DNA from: Bradyrhizobium australiense
GTDB taxonomy: Bacteria > Pseudomonadota > Alphaproteobacteria > Rhizobiales > Xanthobacteraceae
Direction: 5' to 3'
Assembly (NCBI RefSeq): GCF_013114825.1
Contig: NZ_JAAVLX010000015.1
Coordinates: 62,001 to 126,000 of the forward strand
DNA: 64,000 nt
In this document: piece by piece, positions 8,399 to 16,657 of the stretch
Layout: every line of letters begins with the position of its first letter
Position numbering within the stretch: position 1 is the first letter of the stretch
Notes under the pieces: generated by a model
What the model was told of the DNA's origin: nothing
The model's database searches: none
What the model saw: the letters and a program-made list of their open reading frames with translations, nothing else
Program-made: the position numbers and the translations under genes

Positions 8399-9672
8399 TA
8401 CCGGTCCTCGAGCACGGCTAGCGCTGCGAAATGCAGCACGATGATCGGCCAGATCTTCAGCATCGGCCCCAAAGGATCGGCCCAGAGCCGCGGCACCAGG
8501 ATGGTGCCGATGATCGCATAAGTGAAGGAGATCACGATGGCCGCATAGAGGCCGTAGCGGCTGGTCGGCCTGTAGGCGATCGCAATTCCAATCACCAGAT
8601 CGGCCAAGGCGCCAGCGATGACCGTAAGCGCGGCAGCCGTGCCTTCCACGCCGCCTTCGCCCATCAGGCCCATGCCATAACCCCAGCCCGGCCCCAGCGA
8701 GATAAAACCGGTCGAGATCCAGAACAGGGATAGGACGACAAAAATCGCGGGCTTGACGAGGTACATGCCGGCAAACCAGCGTTCCTGCACGGAAGCCTGC
8801 TCAGCGGCGAAGAATTCCGGAAGGCTTTTGGGATGGAGCCCGAGCCGCTGCATATCTTCGAGATTGCCGACGGCGCCGCGCCCGATCTCCCGTTCGGCGG
8901 TGCTGCGTACAGGAGGCCGCCAGCCGAGATACGAAACCAGGTCGCCGAGCTTGTACATGAGGCTTGAAGTGAACTGCGGCAGGTGAATCTCCCGCGCCGG
9001 CGGCCAACGGCACCAGCGGCGGATCAGCGCAACGACCTCGCCGAACGAGTAGCGCTGCGGGCCGACCAGTTCGACGACCTGCCGTGCGGGCGCGGCGGGA
9101 TCAAGAAAATGCTCCACGGCCCGCACCACGTCCTCAAGCAGCACGATCTGGAGCTGCCCGGTGTTCGGCATCACCGGAATGGCGGGCAGCGCGGCCAGGC
9201 CTCGCATCAATGCGCTGGCGCCGTAGGCGGCGCGGCCGATTACCACGGACGGCCGCAAGATGACCCAATCGAGATCGCGCTCCATCAAGGCTTTGTCGCC
9301 GGCCAATTTCGATCGGGAAAAATCGCTCGGGGTTTCGCGGTCAACCCCGATGGCGGAAAAATGGATGACGCGACGGATCTGGAGCTGCTCGCAAGCGGCA
9401 AAGAGATTTGCAATGCCGTGATGATGCACCATCGAGGTGGACTCGCCTGGGCTGTCCTGCAGCACCCCTGCGCAATTCACGACCGCCTCGACGCCATCGA
9501 GATGCGGCACCCAGTAGGAGGGCGATGTCGCTTTGGAGATATCGACCCTGTGAGCTCCTGGGCCGGAATGGCCGCTTCTGCTCATCGAAACGACGACATG
9601 ACCACGCGCGAACAGGTGAGCCACGATTGCCGATCCGATCAGTCCGGTCCCTCCTACAACGGCAATTTTCAT
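8398..9672 (-). CDS. NAD(P)-binding SDR domain fused to DoxX-like membrane domain
   Basis: 424 residues. The N-terminal 290 residues form an atypical extended SDR/NmrA-like Rossmann domain: VGGTGLIG (6-13) binds the dinucleotide, and SAIGVD...RSKLAGDKALMERDLDWVILRPS carries the SAxG and downstream Lys. About 300-424 hold four hydrophobic segments (YLVKPAIFVVLSLFWISTGF onward) resembling DoxX-like membrane proteins. The fusion tethers a dehydrogenase-like domain to the inner membrane. It is coupled to DUF2269. The substrate is unknown. Confidence 0.8.
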   Translation of the reverse strand: MKIAVVGGTGLIGSAIVAHLFARGHVVVSMSRSGHSGPGAHRVDISKATSPSYWVPHLDGVEAVVNCAGVLQDSPGESTSMVHHHGIANLFAACEQLQIRRVIHFSAIGVDRETPSDFSRSKLAGDKALMERDLDWVILRPSVVIGRAAYGASALMRGLAALPAIPVMPNTGQLQIVLLEDVVRAVEHFLDPAAPARQVVELVGPQRYSFGEVVALIRRWCRWPPAREIHLPQFTSSLMYKLGDLVSYLGWRPPVRSTAEREIGRGAVGNLEDMQRLGLHPKSLPEFFAAEQASVQERWFAGMYLVKPAIFVVLSLFWISTGFISLGPGWGYGMGLMGEGGVEGTAAALTVIAGALADLVIGIAIAYRPTSRYGLYAAIVISFTYAIIGTILVPRLWADPLGPMLKIWPIIVLHFAALAVLEDR

Positions 9673-9795
9673 GACTGGCTCCTCGTTGAGAAGTCACGCC
9701 TGCTTCCGAGAACGTACGCTCAGAACGAATTCCGCCAGAAGTGGGAAGCGCTTCAAACAACGTGGCCGACAAGAGCCCGCGACGTTCGCTTCCGT

Positions 9796-9957
9796 CTACA
9801 GGGTATCGGGCGTGCGGACGGGCGATGACTTGTCCTCATTTCGCAACTCTTGCTCCGCAAGCCGCCAGAATTCCTCCTCTTTGCCTTCCGGTCTGCCATT
9901 GCGCTCCCAGATCTCATAGGCACGGTTCTTGATTTCCTGTTCGGTCGGCTCGGTCAT
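9796..9957 (-). CDS. small DUF2934 protein
   Basis: 53 residues, too short for most ORF finders. It starts at ATG 9957, preceded by GGAGGAGACCTGAA, a strong ribosome site. The sequence IKNRAYEIWERNGRPEGKEE followed by EFWRLAEQEL is the DUF2934 motif (RAY..WE..GRP.G....W..AE). The function is unknown; such proteins are common in Rhizobiales, often near stress genes. It ends in an acidic and basic tail and TAG at 9796. Confidence 0.8.
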   Translation of the reverse strand: MTEPTEQEIKNRAYEIWERNGRPEGKEEEFWRLAEQELRNEDKSSPVRTPDTL

Positions 9958-10271
9958 TTCAGGTCTCCTCCGTCAATCTCTGTACGGTAGCCGTGTCATC
10001 GCCGCTCTCGGCGGCTGAATGTCGCGTCGGAGCTTGCGGCTGTCGCGAGGCTGCGATTCCTCCTCCTCCTCGCGCGTAGAGGCGGGACATCGCGCCTGCA
10101 GCCAGCACCGCGTGACGGCTTTCCTTCATTCAGGGATAAGCACGCAGCGAAGAGCAATGTTCCTGGATCAAACCAGGCTAAGGTCGGTTTTGGACTGAAG
10201 GTGACGCGTTGATTTGGGCTGTGGCAGCGCTCCGGTTTCCCATTGTCCCGGCCAGGGACCGGGCAGCCTCC
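9958..10271. other. intergenic region, no gene seen
   Basis: About 314 bp. It holds a CTCC-rich run (TTCCTCCTCCTCCTCG near 10058) and short inverted patches but no open frame with a ribosome site. It presumably contains the DUF2934 promoter. Nothing else could be supported. Confidence 0.4.
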
Positions 10272-10451
10272 TCAAAACGAATTCGCCAGCTCGATCTCCG
10301 CCTTCAGCGCCGCGATTCGCCGCTCGGCTTCCCGTGCCGTCAGGTTCTTCTCGAACAGTTTTGGCTGATAGGCCTCGGCGCTGAGCGTGCGGAGCGTCGC
10401 CAATTGGCGCGGCGTCATCGGCGCGTCCACCTGGTCCGGGAGACGGGACAT
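10272..10451 (-). CDS. small DUF3072 protein
   Basis: 59 residues from ATG 10451 (MSRLPDQVDAPMTPRQLATL), preceded by TTTTGGGGTTTCAG; a TTG four codons upstream is less likely. MTPRQLATLRTLSAEAYQP, then EAERRIAALKAEIELANSF at the C-terminus, match the DUF3072 family. Small and helical, function unknown. It is divergent from the small-ORF group at 10549. Confidence 0.75.
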   Translation of the reverse strand: MSRLPDQVDAPMTPRQLATLRTLSAEAYQPKLFEKNLTAREAERRIAALKAEIELANSF

Positions 10452-10548
10452 CTGAAACCCCAAAAGAATCTTTGATTCGATCCGAACTCTTAACTTGAAA
10501 TTTGTTCTTTATTTGTTCTTATAGGGTTCTACTGCAGCGAGGTGGCCC

Positions 10549-10833
10549 ATGGACAACAAATTGAATGAAATTCGTAGAAAAATCAAGTTCTTACGGTCGG
10601 AGATGCTGAGCGCGGAGGATAACATCCGCAAACAGGTCAACCGGGACGAGGACTGTTCGGAAGCCGCAATGCGTCTGATGGCCATGCGGGCCACCATGGT
10701 CGGCCTCATCGGCGAGCGGAACACGCTCGGCGGCGAAGAGCGGCTGCTCAATGTCGATGAGCGGCTGAAGCTGGATGTCCGTGCGGTCGGCAGGAAGCCT
10801 GCGATCGGGGCGCCCGGCCGCCGTGAGCGATGA
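10549..10833 (+). CDS. small hypothetical coiled-coil protein
   Basis: 94 residues, starting at ATG 10549 with GAGG 7 nt upstream. It is strongly charged and helical (KLNEIRRKIKFLRSEMLSAE), suggesting a short coiled coil, and ends with an Arg-rich tail. I do not recognise a named family. It overlaps the next frame by 11 bp. First of three tightly packed or overlapping small genes on this strand. Confidence 0.6.
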   Translation: MDNKLNEIRRKIKFLRSEMLSAEDNIRKQVNRDEDCSEAAMRLMAMRATMVGLIGERNTLGGEERLLNVDERLKLDVRAVGRKPAIGAPGRRER

Positions 10834-11035
10834 TCCAATTGAGGCGCTGCGCCGGCGGATTGCCGAACTGGACCAGCTTGCTCGTCAGCTCAATCAATCC
10901 GGCCTGGATAACGCGCGGGCGCAGCTCCTGCTCGCGCGCAAGCGGGCGGAGCTGGAAGACTTCATCAACAGAGGCCGGCAATGTCAGGACCGCTCAGATG
11001 GTATGATCCCAGCGCAGATAACCCGCCGTGGCTAA
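10823..11035 (+). CDS. small hypothetical helical protein
   Basis: 70 residues from GTG 10823 (overlapping the previous stop); the frame also has an upstream start at 10775. The core DPIEALRRRIAELDQLARQL continues as a long amphipathic helix to about residue 52, and the last 18 residues, which overlap the next gene, look random. Helical periodicity supports coding, but no family is recognised. Confidence 0.5.
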   Translation: MSDDPIEALRRRIAELDQLARQLNQSGLDNARAQLLLARKRAELEDFINRGRQCQDRSDGMIPAQITRRG

Positions 11036-11208
11036 AAGCCCTGGCGGAGGTTCGGATCAGGGCGACGCGGGAAGGATGGTGCCACGCCCACGTCCAGGCG
11101 ATCGTTGTCGCGATCGATCAGTATGCCGAGGCGGCGCTTGGCAATCGGGATTACTTTCTGAACAGGCCGCACAGCATAGGTGATCGCCGCAATGACAACA
11201 TTCCATGA
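10981..11208 (+). CDS. small hypothetical protein
   Basis: 75 residues from ATG 10981, with AGAGG 6-10 nt upstream. Composition is natural: tryptophans in LRWYDPSADNPPWLKALAEV, then an ordered helix (HAHVQAIVVAIDQYAEAALG). It overlaps the preceding gene by 55 bp in a different frame. Function unknown. It is the most convincing of the three small frames here by composition. Confidence 0.55.
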   Translation: MSGPLRWYDPSADNPPWLKALAEVRIRATREGWCHAHVQAIVVAIDQYAEAALGNRDYFLNRPHSIGDRRNDNIP

Positions 11209-11285
11209 AGGCGGCGGCCAAGCAGCAGACGCTTGCTTGCGATTCTACTCAATGGAATTGAACGTAATAATTTAGAGGATCTTGC

Positions 11286-11771
11286 ATGCTTGAGCGATGC
11301 GGCTACAGAGCGGCGCTTTACCTTTTAGCTTTGATCGCCGCCGTGAATTGCAGCCTTTTCATCTATTCGCAGTGGTATCTGCCGCGCCTTAGTGATGGCC
11401 TTGCGATTCACGCGGTGGCGGCGCTGGTCATCTTGCTGGGCCTCTGGCTGTTCAGCAAAATTGCGCGATATGCAGGTGCGGCATTTTATTTTCTTGCTGC
11501 GGGATCTACCGCCTTTGCATTTTGGGGCTTTGCTGGCCCGGTGCATGCCGGCGTCATCTGGGGCGCGACAATAGGAGTTCTGAGTCTGGCTGCCGCATGG
11601 ATCCTCATTTTCTCAAAACCATTCGCAAGAGAATTTGCGGCCGAGCGCGAAAAGCGACCTGCGTATAAGAAGTATCTCCTTCACGCATTCACGTTGGTGG
11701 TCGTCGTTGCGGCGGGAACTGCCGCATTGATCGATGTCGTCACTTTGTTTTCCAGCTGGCAAGGCCGGTAG
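11286..11771 (+). CDS. hypothetical membrane protein
   Basis: 161 residues with four or five hydrophobic segments (YRAALYLLALIAAVNCSLFI; VAALVILLGLWLF; FYFLAAGSTAFAFWGFAGPV; IGVLSLAAAWILIF; FTLVVVVAAGTAALIDVVTL) and a basic cytoplasmic loop (REFAAEREKRPAYKKYL). No family recognised. GC is lower in the preceding 70 bp than around it, consistent with its own promoter. Confidence 0.65.
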   Translation: MLERCGYRAALYLLALIAAVNCSLFIYSQWYLPRLSDGLAIHAVAALVILLGLWLFSKIARYAGAAFYFLAAGSTAFAFWGFAGPVHAGVIWGATIGVLSLAAAWILIFSKPFAREFAAEREKRPAYKKYLLHAFTLVVVVAAGTAALIDVVTLFSSWQGR

Positions 11772-11835
11772 GGCGGATGAGCCGAGGCGTGATGCGCCAA
11801 TTCGTGTCGGATTACGCCGACGATTCCGACCTTGC

Positions 11836-13773
11836 TTAGTTCGCCTTCGCCCCGTCCGCAGTTTCCGGTGCCGCCGGTTGCCGTCCACCACCGGTGAACC
11901 GCTCGATCACCGAGCGCACCGCATCGCGCGTCTTGCGATCCTTCACCGCATCGAGCAAGGGCGCTGCGCCAGGCGACCGGCGGATCAGGCTTTCCGGATC
12001 GGGAAATACCAGCGGATCATCCCACGGGCCCTGCACGACGAAGGGTAGCTCAAAGCCCTTGTCGCCGCCAGCCGCCCCTGAGGTCAGGCTGGCGACACCC
12101 TTGAGGTCGTATTCGCGTGAAGGCACCGAGGCGGTGCCGGTCAGCGTCAGGCGCGTCGTCGGGCCGTCGACGCGGATGTCCTCGACGGTGGCGATGCCAT
12201 CGTTGAAGCGCACCGAAACGTTGAGATTGTCGTAGGGCGTCGTGCCCGAGCGGAAATTGCCGCCGCCGGACAATGGCCGGCGCTCCAACCGCTTCAGGAG
12301 CTGCTCGACATTGAAGCCAGCGATCGCGCCGTCATGGCCGGTGAGCGTGGCGGTGCCGTCGAGCGAGGAGGCGAGGCCGAACGGGCTCGAACCGGATGCC
12401 ATCAGCGAGACGCCGAGATTGCCGCGGCCGGAGAGCTTGGTGATGCCGAACAATTCGCTGGCGCAGGCCTGCAGGTCGACGTCGGTGAACTGGAATTGCG
12501 CCTTGACGTCGGCGATCGCATCCGAACGCGCAATGCCAAACGAGCCTTTGGCGATACCGCCATACATCTGGGCTTCCCCGACCGAAAGCGCCAGCGCGCC
12601 GCCGCGCAAATTGGCGCCGAACGCGGTGCGGCCGAGTCGCGTGGGGCCGACCGTCACCCGCGCCGCCGACAGGCGCATGTCGAGGTCGGTCGCGGAGAGC
12701 GAGCTCAGGTCGAACAACTGCCGGTTCCAGTCGCGCGCGCCGCTGGCGAGCAGGCGGACGGTCGAGATATAGGGGGTGAAATCCAGGTTGCCTGCGGCCA
12801 GCGTCGCCTGCAGCGTCTGGCGGCCGTTATTGGCGACCGTCATCACGCCTTCGGCGACATTGCCATCGAGTTCGACATTCACATTCGTCAGCGCAATTGA
12901 GGCGCCGACGACATTGGCGCGGGCCCTTAGCGCGAAGCGGCCGAACCCGCCGCTGCCAGGCACCGGCTGTCCCATCCAGCGCAATGCGTTGCGTAACGAT
13001 ACGCTGTCGACGGTCACCGTGCCTTCCATCATCAGGCTGGTGCGGTTGGCGACCGAACCGTCGAAGGCGAGCTTCAGCGGCGCACTGACGAGCCGCGCCT
13101 TCAACCCCGAGCGATCGCCTGAGAGCATCGCGACGAAGTCGCTGGCCGAGATCGAGCCGTCGACGCGTTCGCCGCGCCAGTCGAATTGTCCGGTCGCTGC
13201 GAACGAGCGCGAGATCGACGGCCAGGCCAGCGACAGATCGATGTCGCCGAGCTGTTCCTTGACGCCGTTGGCAGCGTCCTCGTATTTCAGCACGCCGTCC
13301 TGAATCCTGATTTCCGAGAACGACACCTGGTTTTCGGCGCCGGGCTTCATCGTGCGCGCGATCCGTTCGACGAACGGCGTCCAGTTGCTCTCGCCGCCGG
13401 CCTCCCTGACGACGCGGATATGCGGCCGCAACATCATGACGTCCGCGATTTCGAAGCGGCGCAGCAGCAACGGCAACAGACGCAGGTTCGCCGTCAGCAC
13501 ATCGACCTGCAGCGCGGGGTCGGTGGTTCCGCCGCCCTTCAGCCCGACATTATGAAAGGAGACGTAGCTGCCCGGAAACACCGAAACGTCGATCGCGCCG
13601 GCGACGACCAGATCGAGCCCGGTGACCGCACGGATCTGCGCCTCGACAGCCTGCCGCAGCGCGTCGCGGTTGATGAACCAGGAGGTTCCGATCAGGGCGA
13701 GCACGGCCACGCCGAACAGCGCCGCAATGGGCATCCCGAGGCACTTAATTCCCTGGGCCATCGTCAATGACAT
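11836..13773 (-). CDS. AsmA family protein
   Basis: 645 residues. One N-terminal membrane anchor (about 12-34, MPIAALFGVAVLALIGTSWF) is followed by a large periplasmic beta-rich domain. LDLVVAGAIDVSVFPGSYVS and FHNVGLKGG match the AsmA N-terminal pattern. Near the C-terminus (NVEQLLKRLERRPLSGGGNF, then RFNDGIATVEDIRVDGPTTR) is the AsmA_2 signature. AsmA-like proteins are bridge-like and affect outer-membrane lipid transport and assembly. Monocistronic by context. The start may instead be M5. Confidence 0.85.
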   Translation of the reverse strand: MSLTMAQGIKCLGMPIAALFGVAVLALIGTSWFINRDALRQAVEAQIRAVTGLDLVVAGAIDVSVFPGSYVSFHNVGLKGGGTTDPALQVDVLTANLRLLPLLLRRFEIADVMMLRPHIRVVREAGGESNWTPFVERIARTMKPGAENQVSFSEIRIQDGVLKYEDAANGVKEQLGDIDLSLAWPSISRSFAATGQFDWRGERVDGSISASDFVAMLSGDRSGLKARLVSAPLKLAFDGSVANRTSLMMEGTVTVDSVSLRNALRWMGQPVPGSGGFGRFALRARANVVGASIALTNVNVELDGNVAEGVMTVANNGRQTLQATLAAGNLDFTPYISTVRLLASGARDWNRQLFDLSSLSATDLDMRLSAARVTVGPTRLGRTAFGANLRGGALALSVGEAQMYGGIAKGSFGIARSDAIADVKAQFQFTDVDLQACASELFGITKLSGRGNLGVSLMASGSSPFGLASSLDGTATLTGHDGAIAGFNVEQLLKRLERRPLSGGGNFRSGTTPYDNLNVSVRFNDGIATVEDIRVDGPTTRLTLTGTASVPSREYDLKGVASLTSGAAGGDKGFELPFVVQGPWDDPLVFPDPESLIRRSPGAAPLLDAVKDRKTRDAVRSVIERFTGGGRQPAAPETADGAKAN

Positions 13774-13982
13774 ATCCGGATCTGGCTAAACCGAACTCGG
13801 GTTGATGCTTTAAAATCTATGCTGATCGGGCCGGGCGGTGCGCTGGTAAGCCCGTGCCAACCCGCGCAACTTGAAGGGTTTTCTTGACGCTTTCAAGGCC
13901 GACGTAGCTGGTTCCGGTGTGAGATTACAGTCAATGCGGGTCGGTTGCCGGCCTTCCGCCGTCCCGGTACCAGAGATCCCGG

Positions 13983-14380
13983 ATGCTGGCCGAGAATTTC
14001 ATGACGCGCTTGGGGAAACTGGTGGCCGCCCACATCCTCATCACCGTCATCTTGAACATTACCCCGCTCTACCTCCGGCTTGCCTCGGTAGTCATTCCGC
14101 TGCCGTTCGGCTTCCTGATCCATGCGCATTTGAAAGTCGGGTGGCGCGGTGCCATTGCATCCTCGGCTTCCTGATTGTCGATGTGCTGCCGAAAACGGTG
14201 ACACAGGGCGGTGGCAAGCCCAACCCGCTCGCCTACAAGGCCGCGGGCCTGCTCGTCGGTCGGCATGTCGGCGCGGAGCACCTGCGCCGCCGCGCGCGCA
14301 TCATCCAGGATCTGATGACGGCGGCCGGTCCCATGGTGGGTAACGTGGGGACCGGTTTGAAGGGCGTTATTGGCGGCTGA
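13983..14380 (+). pseudogene. probable frameshifted small membrane-protein gene
   Basis: The first frame, from ATG 13983, encodes MLAENFMTRLGKLVAAHILI and two hydrophobic segments, then stops at 14174. A second frame (-1 relative) continues without a gap from about 14155 (LGFLIVDVLPKTVTQGGGKP, then LLVGRHVGAEHLRRRARIIQ) to TGA 14380. Both halves look like real protein and join in the middle of a hydrophobic segment, so a single-base indel near 14155-14165 is likely (mutation or sequencing error). If intact it would be about 132 residues. No family recognised. Confidence 0.45.
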
Positions 14381-14464
14381 GCGCATTGACGCACCGCGAA
14401 AAATTCGCCTAATAATCCCGACAATGCCAGCCTTCGGCCGTTCCCTCCATCAGGTCAACTATCC

Positions 14465-15202
14465 ATGAACAAGGTTTACCCCGACGCCAAATCGGCACTC
14501 GACGGCGTTCTCAAGGACGGCATGATGATCATGTCCGGCGGTTTTGGTCTATGCGGTATTGCCGAGACCTTGTCGGACGCGATCCGCGATTCCGGCGTCA
14601 AGAATCTGACCGTGGTCTCCAACAATGCCGGCGTCGACGGCATCGGGCTGAGCCGGCTCCTGGAAACCCGGCAGATCAAAAAGATGATCTCGTCCTATGT
14701 CGGCGAGAACAAGCTGTTCGCGCAGCAATACCTCGCGGGCGAATTGGAGCTCGAATTCAATCCGCAGGGCACGCTGGCCGAGCGCATCCGCGCCGGCGGC
14801 GCCGGCATTCCGGCCTTCTACACCAAGACCGGCGTCGGCACGCTGATTGCCGAAGGCAAGGAAGTGAAGGAATTCGACGGCGAGAAATACATCATGGAGC
14901 GCGGCCTGTTCGCCGATCTCGCCATCGTTCACGCCTGGAAAGGCGACACCGCCGGTAACCTGATCTACCGCAAGACCGCGCGCAATTTTAATCCGATGAT
15001 GGCGACCGCCGCCAAGATCACGGTGGCCGAGGTCGAGCATCTGGTTCCGGCCGGCGAACTCAATCCCGACCACATCCATACGCCCGGCATTTTCGTCAAA
15101 CGCATCATCGAAGTCGGGACGGATAAGAAGCGCATCGAGTTCCGCAACACCCGCCCGCGCCCGTCGAGCGCGTCGGCGGCGGCAACGGGAGTAGAAATCT
15201 GA
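14465..15202 (+). CDS. scoA: 3-oxoacid CoA-transferase subunit A
   Basis: 245 residues. Alpha subunit of succinyl-CoA:3-ketoacid CoA-transferase, which activates acetoacetate with succinyl-CoA during ketone-body or PHB use. SGGFGLCGIAETL (24-36) is the family CoA-binding glycine motif, and GGAGIPAFYTKTGVGTLIAEG is the conserved central block. The stop overlaps the scoB start (TGATG). The pairing with scoB and the presence of phasins elsewhere in the window fit a PHB-metabolising cell. Confidence 0.93.
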   Translation: MNKVYPDAKSALDGVLKDGMMIMSGGFGLCGIAETLSDAIRDSGVKNLTVVSNNAGVDGIGLSRLLETRQIKKMISSYVGENKLFAQQYLAGELELEFNPQGTLAERIRAGGAGIPAFYTKTGVGTLIAEGKEVKEFDGEKYIMERGLFADLAIVHAWKGDTAGNLIYRKTARNFNPMMATAAKITVAEVEHLVPAGELNPDHIHTPGIFVKRIIEVGTDKKRIEFRNTRPRPSSASAAATGVEI

Positions 15203-15852
15203 TGGCCTGGACCCGCGAACAGATGGCTGCGCGCGCCGCAAAGGAACTGCGCGACGGCTATTACGTCAATCTCGGCATCGGCATCCCGACGCTGGTCTCG
15301 AACTACATCCCCGAGGGTATCGACGTCAGCCTGCAGAGCGAGAACGGCATGCTCGGCATGGGCCCGTTTCCCTACGAGGACGAGGTCGATGCCGACCTCA
15401 TCAATGCCGGCAAGCAGACGGTCAGCGAATTGCCGTCGACCAGCTATTTCTCCTCGGCGGACTCATTCGGCATGGTACGCGGCGGGCACATTGATCTGTC
15501 GATCCTCGGCGCGATGCAGGTGGCGCAGAACGGCGATCTCGCCAACTGGATGATCCCGGGCAAGATGGTGAAGGGCATGGGCGGCGCGATGGACCTCGTC
15601 GCCGGCGTCAAGCGCGTCGTCGTCGTGATGGAGCATTCCGCCAAGGACGGCCCGAAGCTGTTGAAGAAGTGCACGCTGCCGCTGACCGGCGAAAAGGTCG
15701 TCGACATGGTGGTGACCGATCTCGCGGTCTTCACCATCGACAAGCACGGCAAGGACGGCATGGCGCTGATTGAACTCGCCGACGGCGTCACGCTGGACGA
15801 GGTGAAGGCCAAGACCGAAGCCGAGTTCCGCGTCGCGCTGAAGAACGCATAA
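15202..15852 (+). CDS. scoB: 3-oxoacid CoA-transferase subunit B
   Basis: 216 residues. Beta subunit carrying the catalytic glutamate: Glu47 in SLQSENGMLGMGP forms the glutamyl-CoA thioester in this family. NLGIGIPTLVSNYIPEG and GGAMDLVAGVKRVVVVMEHS are strong signatures. Full length. Translationally coupled to scoA. Confidence 0.93.
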   Translation: MAWTREQMAARAAKELRDGYYVNLGIGIPTLVSNYIPEGIDVSLQSENGMLGMGPFPYEDEVDADLINAGKQTVSELPSTSYFSSADSFGMVRGGHIDLSILGAMQVAQNGDLANWMIPGKMVKGMGGAMDLVAGVKRVVVVMEHSAKDGPKLLKKCTLPLTGEKVVDMVVTDLAVFTIDKHGKDGMALIELADGVTLDEVKAKTEAEFRVALKNA

Positions 15853-15854
15853 CG

Positions 15855-16502
15855 ATGGCGGTCGCGGCCGTGGCACCGGTGATTCGCCAAGGACGCGCTG
15901 ACGACGCCGATTTCATCGCCCGCATCATCCTGCTGGCGCAGCGCGGTCCGAGACCGTTCGGCTGGTTCGACTTCGCGCTCGCGCAAGCCGAGCCGCAGGT
16001 GCTTGATTTCATCGGCAAGCTGGCAGTAGCGAAGCCGCGGTCCTGGTATCACGTCTCGCAATTCCTGATCGCCGAGGTTGACGGCAAGCCGGCGGCCGCG
16101 CTCTGCGCCATGCCTTCGCGCGAGACACGCGACACCATGCGATCTGCGATCGAGGAGGTAGCGCTCGCTGCCGGCGTGAGCGGCGCCGATATCTTCGCGC
16201 GCGGCGCCTATGCGCGTCCCTGTTGGGTACAGGGCGGCGCACAGGATTGGCTGATCGAGCACGTGGCATCGCAGCCATCTGCGCGTGGCCGCGGGCTGGT
16301 CCAGGCGCTGATCGCGCGGGCTCTGTCGGCGGGCAGGGCTGCCGGCTTTGCGCGCGCCTCTATCACCTTTGTCATCGGCAATGACGCGGCTGAACGATGT
16401 TACGCGAAGGCGGGTTTTGCGTTCGCTGAAGAAAAACGCGATCCCGAATTCGAAAGGCTGACCGGTTCGCCGGGCTTTCGCTGTTTCGCGCGGGCGATCT
16501 AG
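15855..16502 (+). CDS. GNAT-family N-acetyltransferase
   Basis: 215 residues starting 3 bp after the scoB stop, so probably in the same operon. The acetyl-CoA binding motif A is ARGRGLVQALIARAL (Arg/Gly-x-x-Gly loop and helix), followed by the typical C-terminal NDAAERCYAKAGFAFAEEKR motif B. The acceptor is unknown. It might modify a metabolite or protein related to CoA metabolism, but nothing in the sequence shows this. Confidence 0.8.
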   Translation: MAVAAVAPVIRQGRADDADFIARIILLAQRGPRPFGWFDFALAQAEPQVLDFIGKLAVAKPRSWYHVSQFLIAEVDGKPAAALCAMPSRETRDTMRSAIEEVALAAGVSGADIFARGAYARPCWVQGGAQDWLIEHVASQPSARGRGLVQALIARALSAGRAAGFARASITFVIGNDAAERCYAKAGFAFAEEKRDPEFERLTGSPGFRCFARAI

Positions 16503-16528
16503 AACGCGTGAGACTTACCGCCGTTGTT

Positions 16529-16646
16529 GTCGTCCCCGCGAACGCAGGGACCCATACTCCGCGGCCTCTCGTTTTGGCGCCGGGGCCAGTTGCCTTCGTA
16601 ACGATAACGGCCGGTGGCTATGGGTTCCTGCGTTCGCAGGGACGAG
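16529..16646. repeat. dispersed palindromic repeat, family A, second copy
   Basis: It begins GTCGTCCCCGCGAACGCAGG and ends TGCGTTCGCAGGGACGA, with ACCCATA/TATGGGT as internal inverted words. The ends match the element at 6000-6137. It fills the space between the convergent GNAT and iron-permease genes. Confidence 0.75.
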
Positions 16647-16657
16647 GTGTGCCCGAC

